Of a stretch of DNA of 64,000 bases, positions 50,873 to 60,958 are shown piece after piece. A model generated the notes under the pieces. The model searched no databases, was not told the origin of the DNA, and saw only the letters and a list, made by a program, of their open reading frames with translations. Position 1 is the stretch's first letter; every line of letters starts with the position of its first letter. The stretch spans positions 209,023-273,022 of the forward strand of contig NZ_QLZQ01000004.1 of assembly GCF_003289925.1 (NCBI RefSeq). The letters are read 5' to 3'. Both the position numbers and the translations under genes were made by a program. Origin of the DNA: Planococcus maitriensis (GTDB lineage: Bacteria > Bacillota > Bacilli > Bacillales_A > Planococcaceae).

Positions 50873-51703
50873 CTATTGCGCCCATTCCTCCGTCAAAATG
50901 AAGCCGTCATACTGCTCATTCGACTCGATATATTCCTGGAACTCCTCGGATTCGTAAGCGTCTTTCAAATCTTTCGCCCACTGAGTATCCGCGTTATCTT
51001 CTTCGATCGTCACCACAATCCGATGCTGTTCGGGCGTATTCTCGATTTTCAACGCATCCGTAATCTTGCGGTCCGGCGCATTGGCAATATAATTGCCGTT
51101 GACGACGCCAAAATCGATATCCTGCAGCGACACCAGAATTTGCGCTGGGTCCAAGACTTTCAAGTCGAGATCGTAATCCGCATTTTCCACTGCGTTCAAA
51201 TTAAAATCCGTCACGCCTGCATCGTCTGACACCGTCACCCACCCGAGTTCCTCCAAGATGCGCACTGCGCGTTCCTGGTTGACCGGATCATTCGGCAAGC
51301 CGACAGTCGAGCCGTCCTTCACCGCATCCAACGATTGATGATTCACTGAATACAAGCCTTGAGGCGCGCTCGGCACAAAAGCGATGCCGGTCATGTCCAT
51401 GCCCAATTCCTCGTTGATCCCTTCCATATACGCCGTGCTCTGGAAAATGCTCGCATCGATCGAGCCTTCCTGCATCGCCGGGTTCAATTGCATGTTCTGG
51501 GAAAAAGTCGTCGTATCCACTTTATACCCTTTCTCCTCCAAAATAGGCAAGATCCCTTCCTTGAATTGCTGCTCATACGTCCCGACGCCAAAGCCGACGC
51601 GCACTTCTTTCTTGTCTTCCCCTGAAGCTTCCCCGCTATCGCCGCATCCAGCTAATAATAGCGCACTCGAAATCCCGATCACTCCAACCCAACGCTTGTT
51701 CAT
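50873..51703 (-). CDS. metQ: MetQ/NlpA family methionine-type ABC transporter substrate-binding lipoprotein
   Basis: 276 residues. Signal peptide with lipobox LAGC, then the MetQ/NlpA fold: VRVGFGVGTYEQQFKEGILPILEEKGY, DASIFQSTAYMEGINEELG, and VGLPNDPVNQERAVRILEELGW. MetQ captures D/L-methionine or oxidised forms for a MetN-MetI transporter. No metN or metI is beside it, which is unusual. It may serve a MetNI encoded elsewhere or bind another sulfur compound. The ATG at 51703 has GGAG 9 bases upstream. The gene is led by a SAM-I riboswitch and followed by a DszC/SfnB-like enzyme. Confidence 0.9.
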   Translation of the reverse strand: MNKRWVGVIGISSALLLAGCGDSGEASGEDKKEVRVGFGVGTYEQQFKEGILPILEEKGYKVDTTTFSQNMQLNPAMQEGSIDASIFQSTAYMEGINEELGMDMTGIAFVPSAPQGLYSVNHQSLDAVKDGSTVGLPNDPVNQERAVRILEELGWVTVSDDAGVTDFNLNAVENADYDLDLKVLDPAQILVSLQDIDFGVVNGNYIANAPDRKITDALKIENTPEQHRIVVTIEEDNADTQWAKDLKDAYESEEFQEYIESNEQYDGFILTEEWAQ

Positions 51704-51763
51704 CTGCCATCTCTCCTTGGTCTTTTTTATTTTGAATGAAACGCGTAATCCTTGCCGCCCAAT

Positions 51764-51931
51764 AGAAAAAGCCCTCTTCATAAAAAAGAAGAGAGGCTCA
51801 CCGTCCGGCTCTTCTCATCTCTCAAATGCTCACGCATCTGCTGGATTTGGCACAGTTTCAAATTGGAATTCCAATCTGTTCCGCTGCCGAAGCTTCAAAG
51901 GGCCAGTCCCTCCACTTCTCTGGATAAGAAA
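51764..51931 (-). promoter_or_regulatory. SAM-I (S-box) riboswitch, variant core, upstream of metQ
   Basis: On the minus strand: CTTATCCAGAG, GTGGAGGGACTGGCCC, GGCAGCGG, AAATCCAGCAG and GAGATGAGAAG, in S-box order. The terminator AGCCTCTCTTC...GAAGAGGGCTTTTTC follows. The normally invariant GCAAC reads GCAGC here, and the P3 arm is extended and AT-rich. The fold looks intact, but SAM affinity may differ from the other two copies. Confidence 0.9.
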
Positions 51932-52029
51932 TTATGTACTCAGTGTTAATACCGAGTAATTTAATATGATTAATACAATATCAGAGCTTTGGTTCCATGG
52001 CAATAGCTTGTTTGAAGATCAATTCATTA

Positions 52030-52064
52030 AAAAATTCCTTTTCACAGAGTGGAAAGGAATTTTA
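52030..52064. other. Hairpin in the intergenic region upstream of the SDR gene
   Basis: AAAATTCCTTT and AAAGGAATTTT arms enclose 10-11 bases. The minus-strand side ends in T-rich sequence, so it could terminate a transcript reading leftwards. No gene lies directly before it, so its use is unclear. The rest of 51937-52553 holds repeat copy E and the SDR promoter region (TATAAT at 52396-52401). Confidence 0.45.
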
Positions 52065-52087
52065 GGCTGTAGAGAAAGTTAAGAAGT

Positions 52088-52264
52088 CGTATTTTCCAAA
52101 GCTTATCACTCGCTTTCCGTGGGCTCGCGCCCAAGCCTTCTCAGTCGCTTCGAAACCCCTGTGCTCCCACATCTGCACGGCAGATGCGTCGCAAATGAAT
52201 GAGCTCTGCTTAGCTTCGCTCATTCATTTCTTGCGGGGTCTCGGTCGTCTCGCTGATCCACAGG
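52088..52264 (-). repeat. Dispersed intergenic repeat, copy E (one end replaced)
   Basis: It begins CGTATTTTCCAAAGCTTATC and has the inner block with AAATGAATGAGCTCTGC. It runs to CGTCTCGCTGATCCAC, where the match to copy C stops. The outer arm beyond that point is replaced by AAAAGGTGATCACCTTTT and ATGAATCGAAAAGG-type sequence. A similar ATGAATCGAAAAGG stretch lies just outside copy A (about 15534). It is of the GTGGG subtype, like copy C. Confidence 0.75.
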
Positions 52265-52553
52265 GTAGAAAAGGTGATCACCTTTTCGATTCATTGTAGA
52301 TAACGGACTTCATCCTTCTGTGCATCTAGTCCAGCTTGCGGAGTTTCCATTAAATATATAAGTTTTATAATTCCTTTGCTGGTAGAAAAATAGTGTATAA
52401 TCTTCATTTAAGAACTCTCATAATTCCAAATAATCTAAGAGATTCTCATTTTATAAAATGCTGTTTCTTCCACTTCAAGAGCCAGCGCAATTTCATGAGG
52501 GTTTCATTGTTTCTGTACACTTGCTATCTATTCATTTCAATGGAGGGATTCAC

Positions 52554-53309
52554 ATGAAGTACACAGTTATCACAGGCGCGAGCTCAGGAATTGGATATGA
52601 AGCGGCATTGGCTTTTGCGATACGCGGCAAAAACCTTGTTCTTGTAGCAAGAAGGGATGCCGAGCTCAATAATCTTAAAGAGAAGATTCAAAGCATGAAC
52701 TCCGATCTGGACGTCGTCATCAAACCCACCGACCTATCCGAAAGCGAGCAGGTTTATGCACTATACGAAAGCCTTAAAGACTACGATATTGAAACCTTCG
52801 TCAACAACGCCGGCTTCGGAAACAGTGCTACCGTTGCTGAGCAGGATGTAACTAAAACGGAAAAGATGCTGCGCGTAAATGTAGAAGCACTCACCACGCT
52901 CTCCACTCTTTATGCACGCGACTATGCGGACCAAGAAGGTGCGCAGCTCATCAACGTATCATCTGACTTAGGCTACAGAATCGTGCCAAACGCCGTTACA
53001 TACGCTGCCACCAAGTTTTACGTGAGCGCATTTACAGAAGGCCTGGCCCAGGAACTGCAAGATAACGGAGCTCAGTTGAAAGTTAAAATACTCGCGCCAT
53101 CCATGACAGAAACCGAATTCGTGAAAACGGCACGGGAACTTGATGAATTCAGCTATGGCGACAATGTACAGAAGTTCCACACCGCAAAAGAGATGGCACA
53201 GTTTATGCTGGAGCTTTACGATAGTGAAAAAGTTCTCGGGAAGGTGAATAGTGAGAGCTATGAGTTCGAGTTGATGGATCCGGTTTTTCAGTACACTTCG
53301 AGGAAGTAG
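52554..53309 (+). CDS. Short-chain dehydrogenase/reductase
   Basis: 251 residues of a classical SDR. The NAD(P) loop is VITGASSGIGYEAALAFA with ARRDAELNNL after it, which suggests NADP use. NNAGF marks the central strand, and the active site is NVSSDLGYR and YAATKFYVSAFTEGLAQEL (Ser, Tyr, Lys). GGAGGG lies 6 bases before the ATG at 52554. It is a single gene preceded by repeat copy E, with a terminator at 53334. The YqjQ/DltE-like SDR group fits best. The substrate is unknown. Confidence 0.9.
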   Translation: MKYTVITGASSGIGYEAALAFAIRGKNLVLVARRDAELNNLKEKIQSMNSDLDVVIKPTDLSESEQVYALYESLKDYDIETFVNNAGFGNSATVAEQDVTKTEKMLRVNVEALTTLSTLYARDYADQEGAQLINVSSDLGYRIVPNAVTYAATKFYVSAFTEGLAQELQDNGAQLKVKILAPSMTETEFVKTARELDEFSYGDNVQKFHTAKEMAQFMLELYDSEKVLGKVNSESYEFELMDPVFQYTSRK

Positions 53310-53333
53310 AGTTCCCTATCGTTCCGATATCGA

Positions 53334-53370
53334 AAAAATCCCCTCTCACATCATGTGAGAGGGGATTTTT
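53334..53370. terminator. Bidirectional terminator between the SDR gene and groEL
   Basis: AAAAATCCCCTCTCAC and GTGAGAGGGGATTTTT form a perfect 16-base stem around 5 bases. Confidence 0.92.
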
Positions 53371-53387
53371 CTAGATGGGCTGAGGGC

Positions 53388-55049
<1,662 letters not shown>

Positions 55050-55059
55050 TTATGCTTAT

Positions 55060-55344
55060 TTAGCCGACAATCGCAAGGATGTCGTTTTCACGTAAGATCA
55101 AATATTCTTTGCCTTCGTATTTCAATTCTGTGCCCGCATATTTCGAAAAGACGACGCGGTCTCCTTCAGTTACGTCCAGCTCTGTGCGCTGTCCGTTTTC
55201 ACGGATAAGTCCATTCCCTACCGCAATCACTTTGCCTTCCTGCGGCTTTTCCTGTGCCGTACCTGGCAAGACGATTCCGCTAGATGTCTTTTCTTCCACT
55301 TCGACGAGCTCAATGATGACACGATCTCCTAATGGTCTTAACAA
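55060..55344 (-). CDS. groES: Co-chaperonin GroES
   Basis: 94 residues when started at the TTG at 55344, which has GGAGGG 8 bases upstream. It begins [19 protein letters not shown], the normal GroES start; an earlier frame extension would add unusual residues. The mobile loop is [18 protein letters not shown], and the domain ends [14 protein letters not shown]. It caps GroEL as a heptameric ring. TTG start use here matches several other genes in the window. Confidence 0.97.
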   Translation of the reverse strand: MLRPLGDRVIIELVEVEEKTSSGIVLPGTAQEKPQEGKVIAVGNGLIRENGQRTELDVTEGDRVVFSKYAGTELKYEGKEYLILRENDILAIVG

Positions 55345-55382
55345 TTGAAACACCCTCCTCAAATTAAATAGCTTCTAATCGT

Positions 55383-55448
55383 TTAGCACTCTCTAGTCTT
55401 GAGTGCTAACCCATAGATAAGTTTAATAAAATCTTCAGTTAATTGCAA
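55383..55448 (-). promoter_or_regulatory. groES-groEL promoter with CIRCE operator
   Basis: A perfect CIRCE, TTAGCACTC-N9-GAGTGCTAA, lies at 55383-55409. Upstream on the minus strand TTGCAA (55448-55443) and TAAACT (55425-55420) are 17 bases apart. CIRCE then covers the transcription start. HrcA repressor binding is well established for this sequence. Confidence 0.97.
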
Positions 55449-55540
55449 GCAGAAACCCTAGACCGTTTTGAATTCTTTGCGCCTTTTTCCGTTAAGCCCT
55501 ACAATAAAAGGAGCATGTGAAAAGAAAGGAATTTGACTAC

Positions 55541-56311
55541 ATGACCCCACCAGATAAAACCGCCGCTTCCGCAAAACCGCGGGGGCGCAAGCGTAAAAAC
55601 ATGCGCACGCCGCTCCTGGTACTGCTCGTCTTCGTGGCCGTACAGCTGATGCCGATCCTCTTTATCGGCCCGACGCTCGGCTATTTCCGCGACCAAGGGC
55701 TTGACGACGCCACAGCACGCGCTTCAACGTCCGGCTGGCTGATCTTCCTGACGATGGGCATCGGCTTTTTGGTCACGATGATCCTCATCTTGCGCGACCG
55801 CAACTTCTTCAATATTTGGAAAGGCAAAAAATCGAGCCTTCCCGCTGCTATCGGCTGGGGCGTCCTCGGCTTTCTGCTGTTGATCATCGGGCAATCGATC
55901 GCCGCCATGATCGAAATGGCGATCGGCATCGACCCGGGATCCGCCAATACCCAGACGCTCGTCCGAATCGCTGAAGTCGTGCCGTACGCGATCATCGCGG
56001 TCGTCCTGTTCGGCCCGATCCTCGAAGAACTCGTCTTCCGAAGAGTGGTCTTCGGCTCCTTGAACCAGACGATGAACTTCTGGATCGCCACGGCCATCTC
56101 GGCACTCGTCTTCGCGCTCGTCCATCTCGAGTTCACGCATCTCTTGCTCTACTTCACGACCGGACTGATCCTGGCAGCCCTCTATCAGCGGACCAAGCGC
56201 ATCCTCACCCCGATTATCGCGCACATCCTGCTGAACGGCTACGTCATGCTCATTCAGCTCAATATGGACAAGATCGAAACCTTCATCAAGCAAATGGAAA
56301 ACTTGCAATAA
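55541..56311 (+). CDS. CPBP family intramembrane glutamic endopeptidase
   Basis: About 256 residues with a basic N-terminal tail and roughly eight membrane helices. The three CPBP (Abi) motifs are present: EELVFRR (EExxxR) near residue 170, FALVHLEF (FxxxH), and AHILLN (HxxxN) near the end. These residues form the protease active site in Rce1-like members. The ATG at 55541 was preferred; a GTG at 55517 has its binding site too close. Its place beside groES-groEL matches B. subtilis ydiL. Substrates are unknown. Confidence 0.88.
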   Translation: MTPPDKTAASAKPRGRKRKNMRTPLLVLLVFVAVQLMPILFIGPTLGYFRDQGLDDATARASTSGWLIFLTMGIGFLVTMILILRDRNFFNIWKGKKSSLPAAIGWGVLGFLLLIIGQSIAAMIEMAIGIDPGSANTQTLVRIAEVVPYAIIAVVLFGPILEELVFRRVVFGSLNQTMNFWIATAISALVFALVHLEFTHLLLYFTTGLILAALYQRTKRILTPIIAHILLNGYVMLIQLNMDKIETFIKQMENLQ

Positions 56312-56313
56312 CC

Positions 56314-56352
56314 AAAAAACACCGCTCCCCAGTTGGAGCGGTGTTTTCTTTG
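56314..56352. terminator. Bidirectional terminator
   Basis: AACACCGCTCC and GGAGCGGTGTT arms, loop CCAGTT, T-tracts on both sides. It ends the CPBP gene and, beyond repeat copy F, the tatC transcript. Confidence 0.85.
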
Positions 56353-56557
56353 AAATGCTGAACAGAATATACACTTTATGTATTTCGTCCATGCACTCGA
56401 AACAGACATAGCCGTTTCACCGAGCAGTGAACATATCACCTCACTTTTTCGAAAAATAATAAGTACTAGTGAAAGGACAAAACAAAATAAACGAGCCATA
56501 CATATCACCATTTGATGTAAGAGAGCGACGAAATCTATTACTGCTACAAACTTAGAG

Positions 56558-56747
56558 ATGAAGCGGATGGCGATGACGCCTGGGTGATTAGCGGGTTTGA
56601 GAGACCCCGCAGGCAATGAATAGGCGAAGCTGTGCTGAGCACATTCATTTGCGACGCATCTGCTGTGCAGATGTGGGAGCAACGGTTTTAGTGACGAGGA
56701 GGCTCGATTCCCGCCACCCGGCAAGCATCCGCCAGGAGCGCAATCTC
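56558..56747 (+). repeat. Dispersed intergenic repeat, copy F (diverged arms)
   Basis: The inner part GAGAGACCCCGCAGGCAATGAA...AGTGACGAGGAGGCTCGATT is nearly identical to copy A. The outer arms differ from A, but still pair: GGCGATGACGCCTGGGTGAT against GGCGGATGCTTGCCGGGTGG (reverse complement of the right end). It lies between the tatC stop codon and the terminator at 56314. The open frames that cross it are shadows. Confidence 0.75.
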
Positions 56748-56791
56748 CTACCCCCACCCCATTTTCATTCCAAACAAAAAACCTTCCGCCA

Positions 56792-57565
56792 TCATTTCGG
56801 GGGAAGGTCTTCTGTCTGTTCTTCAATTGCCTGCTGCTGTTCTGCACGCAGGAACTTGCGATAACCGACGCGCGCAATGACCAAACTGAATTCATACAAC
56901 AGAATCAGCGGCAATGTCACGATCATATGGGAAATAATATCCGGCGGCGTAATGAACGCGGCAATCGTCACCAGCGCCAAATACGCATATTTCCGGTATT
57001 TCGTCATCATCATCGGCGTCAAGATGCCAAGACGCGTCAAAAACAGCATCAATACCGGCAGCTGGAAGATAAAGCCGAACGGCAAGGTAATCTGGAATAA
57101 AAACTGGAAATACTCATTGATCCCGATCGTCTCCTGGATGTCCAGGTTCTCCGATATATTGAGCATGAACCCGATGACATACGGGAACAGCACCAAATAC
57201 GAAAACGCGATGCCGCCGATGAACAGCGACAAGGAAAACGGGATATAGCTGAGCGTCACTTTCCGTTCCCGGTCAGAAAGCCCGGGGCTGATGAAGGCCC
57301 AGAATTGGTACATGATCAATGGTGATGTAATGATCAATGCCAAAATCATCATGACCTGCATATATATCTTGATCGGATCGGTGATCTTGAACGCATTGAG
57401 CGTCAAATTCCGCGCCTCTTCGCTGAACTGCAAATAGCGGATCAACGGCTCAGCGAGAAAGAAGCCTGCAATGAGCGCGAACAGAAAGAAAACGACTATC
57501 AAGGTCAGCCGTTTTCTGAGTTCACCTATATGTTCAACTACCGTCATTTCATTTTGTTGGTTCAT
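56792..57565 (-). CDS. tatC: Sec-independent protein translocase TatC
   Basis: 257 residues with six membrane helices. TatC marks are VVEHIGELRKRL at the N-terminus, with the conserved Glu used to bind twin-arginine signals. SPLIMYQFWAFISPGLSDRERK and FGFIFQLPVLMLFLTRLGI follow. It forms the receptor of the twin-arginine export system with TatA. It lies 20 bases downstream of tatA, as in the B. subtilis tatAy-tatCy pair. Repeat copy F follows its stop codon. Confidence 0.98.
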   Translation of the reverse strand: MNQQNEMTVVEHIGELRKRLTLIVVFFLFALIAGFFLAEPLIRYLQFSEEARNLTLNAFKITDPIKIYMQVMMILALIITSPLIMYQFWAFISPGLSDRERKVTLSYIPFSLSLFIGGIAFSYLVLFPYVIGFMLNISENLDIQETIGINEYFQFLFQITLPFGFIFQLPVLMLFLTRLGILTPMMMTKYRKYAYLALVTIAAFITPPDIISHMIVTLPLILLYEFSLVIARVGYRKFLRAEQQQAIEEQTEDLPPK

Positions 57566-57585
57566 CGGACAAACATCCTATCGTG

Positions 57586-57798
57586 TTACTTGTGCTCGTC
57601 TTTCTTGTCTAGATCGTTTTTCTTCGCTGTATCGACTTTCTTGTCATCTTCGTCATCATCCGCCAACCCTTTTGTGGCGTTTTTGAATTCGCGCAGGGAA
57701 GAACCGAATGCTTTGCCTAGTTCCGGCAACTTTTTCGGGCCGAAAATCAGCAACGCGACAATCCCGATGATAATTAAGCTAAGTGGACCTGGAGCCAT
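57586..57798 (-). CDS. tatA: Sec-independent protein translocase TatA
   Basis: 70 residues when started at 57798 (GGAGGTG, 6-base spacing). A short N-terminal membrane helix ([13 protein letters not shown]) is followed by the hinge [14 protein letters not shown], an amphipathic helix, and a highly charged acidic/basic tail. It forms the pore-like component of the Tat system. It is the first gene of the tatA-tatC operon, with rex upstream in the same direction. Confidence 0.97.
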   Translation of the reverse strand: MAPGPLSLIIIGIVALLIFGPKKLPELGKAFGSSLREFKNATKGLADDDEDDKKVDTAKKNDLDKKDEHK

Positions 57799-57837
57799 AT
57801 CAGACACCTCCTGTAGTATGCTTCTAGTGTACATGAA

Positions 57838-57870
57838 ACACGGCCTTTTGGCTATTTCCAAAGGCCGTTC
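57838..57870 (-). terminator. Terminator after rex
   Basis: ACGGCCTTT and AAAGGCCGT arms around about 12 bases are followed on the minus strand by GTTTCAT. The T-tract is weak, so some read-through into tatA is possible. Confidence 0.6.
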
Positions 57871-57888
57871 AAATGTGAAGGTTTTATG

Positions 57889-58521
57889 TTAATCATGCTT
57901 GATCTGGTAGATCAAAGTCTGCAGCTCGACCGACAGATCGATCGTCTGGACGCGGATATGTTCAGGCACCGAAATACGCACCGGCGTGAAATTGAGAATG
58001 CCTTTGATGTCTGTCTCGGCGAGCCGGTCGGTCACTTCCTGGGCCGACCGCGACGGCACCGTCAAAATGACCACTTCAACGCCGTACTGCTTGATCTTCT
58101 CTTCAATCAAATCCGGATGGTACGTATCGATGCCGCTGATCTGCTTCCCTTCATGGGGGCTATTCGTATCGAAGGCGAGGATGATTTTCGTGTTATGGTT
58201 ACGGTGGAAATTGTATTTTAAGAACGCGCTGCCGAGGCTGCCGACACCGATCAAGGCGACATTCGTCGCTTCATCCTGGTCAAGCGTCTTGCGGAAAAAC
58301 GCCAAGAGCTCCTGCACATCATAGCCATAGCCTTTTTTGCCGAGTGCGCCAAGATGGGAAAAATCGCGGCGGATGGTCGCTGAATCGATTTTCATCGCTT
58401 CGCTCAACTCCTGGGAGGAGATGCGTTTCTGCCCGGCGTTGGCGAAATTCTGGAGAAACCTATAGTACAAGGGCAACCGCTTCGTTGTTGCTTGCGGGAT
58501 TTTCGCTGATTCGTCAAGCAT
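57889..58521 (-). CDS. rex: Redox-sensing transcriptional repressor Rex
   Basis: 210 residues when started at the ATG at 58521 (AAGGA, 9-base spacing). The winged helix domain is [19 protein letters not shown]...[25 protein letters not shown]. The Rossmann domain follows with [17 protein letters not shown] (GxGxxG) and a C-terminal swapped helix ([10 protein letters not shown]). Rex senses the NADH/NAD ratio and represses fermentation and respiration genes. It is divergent from the ABC-F gene, as in B. subtilis ydiH-ydiF. I see no clear Rex site at its own promoter. Confidence 0.97.
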   Translation of the reverse strand: MLDESAKIPQATTKRLPLYYRFLQNFANAGQKRISSQELSEAMKIDSATIRRDFSHLGALGKKGYGYDVQELLAFFRKTLDQDEATNVALIGVGSLGSAFLKYNFHRNHNTKIILAFDTNSPHEGKQISGIDTYHPDLIEEKIKQYGVEVVILTVPSRSAQEVTDRLAETDIKGILNFTPVRISVPEHIRVQTIDLSVELQTLIYQIKHD

Positions 58522-58651
58522 GTGATCGCTTCCTTCTGAACTGTTGTCAAATCGTATCAATCTTACATGACAGGCCTTGATATGTAAAGGCTTGCGCAAT
58601 TGCGAAGCACTCGCCCATCAGCTACACTTAAGAAGAATAGAGGTGACCCCA

Positions 58652-60595
58652 ATGATCGTATTGCAAGTCAATCAAATCCATAAATCATTCGGTGCAGAGG
58701 AAATCATCTCCGGCGCCAAACTCGAAGTCCAACATCGTGACCGGGTCGCACTCGTCGGCCGCAACGGTGCCGGAAAATCCACATTGCTGAAAATTATCGC
58801 CGGGGAAATGTCATACGACAGCGGCGATTTGATCATGCCGAAAGATTTGACGATCGGCTATTTGGAACAACAAACCGACTTGAATTCAGACGCCACCGTG
58901 TGGCAGGAAATGATGAAGATCTTCTCCCATTTCCGGGACCAGGAAGCGAAGCTGCGGCAGCTCGAAGCGGCGATGGCCGACCCGGCTGTCTACAGCGACG
59001 CAGAACGCAACGCCAAGGTCATGCAGGAATATGACCTCCTCCAGACCCATTTCAAAGACGCAGGCGGCTATCAGTTCGAAGCCGATACGCGCGCTGTCTT
59101 GCACGGCATGAAGTTCTATCCGGAGGATTACGAAAAGAAAATCACTTCCCTGTCAGGCGGCCAGAAAACACGGCTCATGCTCGCGAAGCTCCTGCTCGCC
59201 AAGCCTCAGCTCTTGATTCTCGATGAGCCGACCAACCACTTGGACATCGAGACCTTGAGCTGGCTCGAAAACTATTTGAAAAATTACCCGGGCGCGATTC
59301 TCATCGTCTCCCACGACCGCTATTTCCTCGACCAGGTTGTGACACTTGTCTACGAAGTGTCACGCAAGAAGGTCCGCAAATACACCGGCAACTACAGCCG
59401 CTACTTAAGCGAAAAAGCGAAACAATACGAACTCGACCGCAAGCATTACGAAAAAGAGCAAAGCGAGAAAGCCAAGTTAGAAGATTATGTCGCCCGCAAC
59501 CTGGTCCGCGCCTCGACAACGAAAATGGCGCAGAGCAGGCGCCGTGTGCTCGAGAAAACCGATTGGATGGAAGCTCCGGAAGGCGACGAAAAATCAGCGC
59601 GCTTCGGCTTCGATATCCAAAAGCAAAGCGGCAACGATGTCTTGAACATCCAGTCACTGTCCGTCGGCTACGGCGACCGCGCCGTATCGAATAACATCTC
59701 CTTGAAACTTTACCGCACTGACAGTCTCGCACTTGTCGGGCCGAACGGTGTCGGCAAATCGACGCTGCTCAAGACCATCATGAAAGAACTGCCCGCGCTT
59801 GCCGGCGAAATCCATTACGGCACCGGCATCCAATTCGGCTATTACGACCAGGAGCAGGCAAACTTAAAGGGCAATAAGCTCGTCCTCAACGAATTATGGG
59901 ACGACTACCCGCATGTGAACGAAAAGGATATCCGCAGCATTCTCGGGCGCTTCCTGTTCACCGGAGACGATGTCCTGAAGCCGGTATCGACGTTATCGGG
60001 TGGCGAAAAAGCGCGTGTGGCACTTGCTAAACTCATGATGCAAAAAGCCAATGTCCTGCTGCTTGATGAACCGACCAACCATTTGGACCTCGACAGCAAA
60101 GAAGTGCTTGAGAATGCCTTGATCGATTATCCAGGAACGCTATTATTCGTTTCCCACGACCGCTACTTCATGAACCGGATTGCCACGAAAGTGGTGGAAC
60201 TGTCTCAAGACGGCACAACCGAGTACTTGGGCGATTATGATTATTACGTGGAGAAAAAGCTCGAAACCGAAGAACTCGCGGCCCTGGATGCACTCGAGGC
60301 AAAAGCGAAACAGCCGGAAACCCAAACGTCCGCCTCCACCTCGCAGATCGATAAGGAAGCCAAAAAACTCGAACGCCAGTTAGTAAGGAAAAACACCGAA
60401 ATCGAACAGGCGATGGAATCTCTGGATGAAGAAATCGCAGCGATTGAAGAACAGCTATGCGAACCAGATATTTTCCAGGACCATGAACGCGTCATGCCGT
60501 TGCAATCACGTCTCGAAGAGCTGAAGCACTTACATGAAGAAACCATGGCCGAATGGCTCGAACTGCAAGAACAACTTGAAGAACTGAATTCCTGA
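58652..60595 (+). CDS. ABC-F family ATPase (YdiF type)
   Basis: 647 residues and two ABC domains without membrane helices. Domain 1 has GRNGAGKST (36-44), LSGGQKTRLMLAKLL and LLILDEPTNHLD. Domain 2 has GPNGVGKST, LSGGEKARVALAKLM and LLLDEPTNHLD. The inter-domain linker (YELDRKHYEKEQSEKAKLEDYV...) is the P-site tRNA interaction motif. A C-terminal coiled-coil extension covers about 540-647. ABC-F proteins act on the ribosome E site to rescue stalls or give antibiotic tolerance. GAGGTG precedes the ATG at 58652. The gene is divergent from rex; the place matches B. subtilis ydiF. Confidence 0.95.
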   Translation: MIVLQVNQIHKSFGAEEIISGAKLEVQHRDRVALVGRNGAGKSTLLKIIAGEMSYDSGDLIMPKDLTIGYLEQQTDLNSDATVWQEMMKIFSHFRDQEAKLRQLEAAMADPAVYSDAERNAKVMQEYDLLQTHFKDAGGYQFEADTRAVLHGMKFYPEDYEKKITSLSGGQKTRLMLAKLLLAKPQLLILDEPTNHLDIETLSWLENYLKNYPGAILIVSHDRYFLDQVVTLVYEVSRKKVRKYTGNYSRYLSEKAKQYELDRKHYEKEQSEKAKLEDYVARNLVRASTTKMAQSRRRVLEKTDWMEAPEGDEKSARFGFDIQKQSGNDVLNIQSLSVGYGDRAVSNNISLKLYRTDSLALVGPNGVGKSTLLKTIMKELPALAGEIHYGTGIQFGYYDQEQANLKGNKLVLNELWDDYPHVNEKDIRSILGRFLFTGDDVLKPVSTLSGGEKARVALAKLMMQKANVLLLDEPTNHLDLDSKEVLENALIDYPGTLLFVSHDRYFMNRIATKVVELSQDGTTEYLGDYDYYVEKKLETEELAALDALEAKAKQPETQTSASTSQIDKEAKKLERQLVRKNTEIEQAMESLDEEIAAIEEQLCEPDIFQDHERVMPLQSRLEELKHLHEETMAEWLELQEQLEELNS

Positions 60596-60596
60596 C

Positions 60597-60628
60597 CGCA
60601 TACTGGGTATGCGGTTTTTCTTTTTCTA
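60597..60628 (+). terminator. Terminator after the ABC-F gene
   Basis: CCGCATAC and GTATGCGG arms are followed by TTTTTCTTTTT. Confidence 0.88.
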
Positions 60629-60660
60629 TATATAGGTCAATACCATTTGGCGAAATAAAT

Positions 60661-60841
60661 ATTTCCACAGATTTGTTCACAATAAAAGAGTTGTAAAATC
60701 AACTATCAACAGAGTTACAAACATTATCCACAGGATCCTTTTCTTTTATCCACATAGTTTTCCACCTAAGACTCCACAATATATAGGAAATCCACTGTTT
60801 ATCGATAGGTTGTTAACAGCTTATTCACAAATTGTGCATAA
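60661..60841. other. DnaA-box cluster
   Basis: Two perfect DnaA boxes TTATCCACA (60724-60732, 60746-60754) lie with near matches: TTATTCACA (60821-60829), TTATGCACA on the minus strand (60841-60833), ATTTCCACA (60661-60669), TTGTTCACA (60673-60681) and TTTTCCACC (60758-60766). The 180 bases are AT-rich and non-coding. B. subtilis has oriC-proximal DnaA-box clusters, one reported (from memory) near gcp (tsaD), that bind DnaA and restrain initiation. No dnaA or dnaN is nearby, so this is not oriC itself. Confidence 0.75.
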
Positions 60842-60912
60842 GTACAAATGTTCTCTATTGACAGAAAACAGATTTCTATGTCCTTGTAAGATTTGGATAT
60901 TATTCATAAAAA

Positions 60913-60957
60913 AAGAAGCATTCCCGCAATTCTCAATGAATTGCGGGAATGCTTTCA
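60913..60957 (-). terminator. Terminator after tsaD
   Basis: AAGCATTCCCGCAATT and AATTGCGGGAATGCTT form a perfect 16-base stem. On the minus strand a CTTTTTTTA tract follows. Confidence 0.92.
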
Positions 60958-60958
60958 G

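Noticed and set aside
56254..56895. 213-codon open frame on the minus strand
   Set aside because: It crosses the terminator at 56314, repeat copy F and the end of tatC, and has no binding site or domain.
60661..60841. Chromosomal origin oriC
   Set aside because: DnaA boxes are present, but dnaA and dnaN are not beside them. The surrounding genes match a known origin-proximal, not origin, region.
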